Of a stretch of 15,951 nucleotides of DNA, positions 15,630-15,951 are shown piece after piece. The DNA is from Cudoniella acicularis (taxonomy: Eukaryota > Ascomycota > Leotiomycetes > Helotiales > Helotiaceae). The stretch spans positions 1 to 15,951 of the forward strand of contig JAAMPI010001324.1 in the NCBI GenBank assembly GCA_013054445.1, given 5' to 3'. The notes below the pieces were generated by a model. The model had not been told where the DNA came from, did not search any database, and saw only the letters and a program-made list of their open reading frames with translations. Each line of letters begins with the position of its first letter. The stretch's first letter is position 1. Position numbers and translations under genes: made by a program.

Positions 15630-15951
15630 ATGTCGGGAATCGAGGCTATCGGGTTGATTTCGGCCGTTATCGGCATCATCGATGGGGTCTCGAAGATTTG
15701 CAATGCCATCAAGAACACCAGCCATTTTCCTCAAGCATTCCGCGAGGTGGCCCAGCGGCTTCCGCTTGTCCGGGACACCTTCCAGACTACCGAAGGACGC
15801 CTCTAGAAATACGATGTAGACGGAGACACCTACACGGCGATCAAGCCTACGGTCGAAAGCTGCAAGGACTGGGCTGAGCGCCTGAGACACATCCTACAAG
15901 ACGTGGCCGCGCAGGCTCGGCAAGGAGAGCAAGGTCGAGGAGTTGGTGAGG
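15630..15951 (+). pseudogene. N-terminal SesA-type domain of an NLR-like (NACHT/P-loop NTPase) gene, with premature stop; partial at window edge
   Basis: ATG 15630 opens with MSGIEAIGLISAVIGIIDGV, then QAFREVAQRLPLVRDTFQ, and later CKDWAERLRHILQDV. This is the pattern of the SesA domain found at the N-terminus of fungal NACHT and other P-loop NTPases (NLR-like proteins of the heterokaryon-incompatibility / innate-immunity type). TAG at 15804-15806 (codon 59) interrupts it between REGRL-like and KYDVD residues; the domain continues directly afterwards in the same frame to the window end, so this is a nonsense mutation, not an exon boundary. No good intron would remove it. The NTPase and repeat domains, if present, lie outside the window. 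In intact proteins this domain is thought to be the effector or signalling part acting in cell-death-type responses. It may be non-functional or start downstream. Confidence 0.75.

Overview
The window reads as nuclear DNA of a filamentous ascomycete (Pezizomycotina; Leotiomycetes is my best guess, from the 2EXR and SANT/Myb-like relics). The evidence is short introns of 45-75 bp with GT..AG ends and CTRAY-like branch points, pyrimidine-rich promoters, a Zn(II)2Cys6 regulator, a fungal RNase P/MRP subunit, and several relics whose premature stops look like RIP (repeat-induced point mutation). There is no bacterial, organellar, tRNA, rRNA or CRISPR content that I can see.

Layout. (1) 1-2937 is a conserved, ordinary segment. 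It holds a four-exon gene for the RNase P/MRP protein Pop3 (680-1696) and a single-exon gene for a disordered 268-residue protein of unknown function (2131-2937). (2) 2938-4960 is a long gene-poor stretch. (3) 4961-6876 holds two broken genes in tandem, an ankyrin-repeat relic and a 2EXR-domain relic. (4) 7200-7790 is a decayed block with an extremely A/T-rich core (17 G/C bases in 7441-7680). (5) 8038-10090 is an intact six-exon Zn(II)2Cys6 regulator of 592 residues, with one GC-AG intron. (6) 10091-10860 is again A/T-rich, with a possible LTR-like relic. (7) 11100-12450 is C+T-biased DNA ending in a small relic with charged coding character. (8) 12784-13646 is a second 2EXR gene with nine in-frame stops but no frameshift. 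(9) 14063-15156, minus strand, is a SANT/Myb-like gene with four in-frame stops, three of them TAG at expected tryptophans. A frame-shifted possible second SANT piece lies beyond it. (10) 15630 to the window edge is the start of a SesA-type (NACHT/NLR N-terminal) gene carrying a premature TAG.

The left end is core genome. From about 5 kb onward the window is accessory sequence, a graveyard of repeated gene families (ankyrin, 2EXR, SANT/Myb, NLR) mixed with A/T-rich blocks, in which only the zinc-cluster regulator looks functional. I do not see a convincing new multi-gene system. The most instructive signals are the CpA-to-TpA type nonsense mutations in genes whose introns and frames are otherwise preserved, and the intact regulator sitting between A/T-rich blocks. 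Splice sites, families and products were assigned by reading the sequence and from memory of the families; no database search was run.
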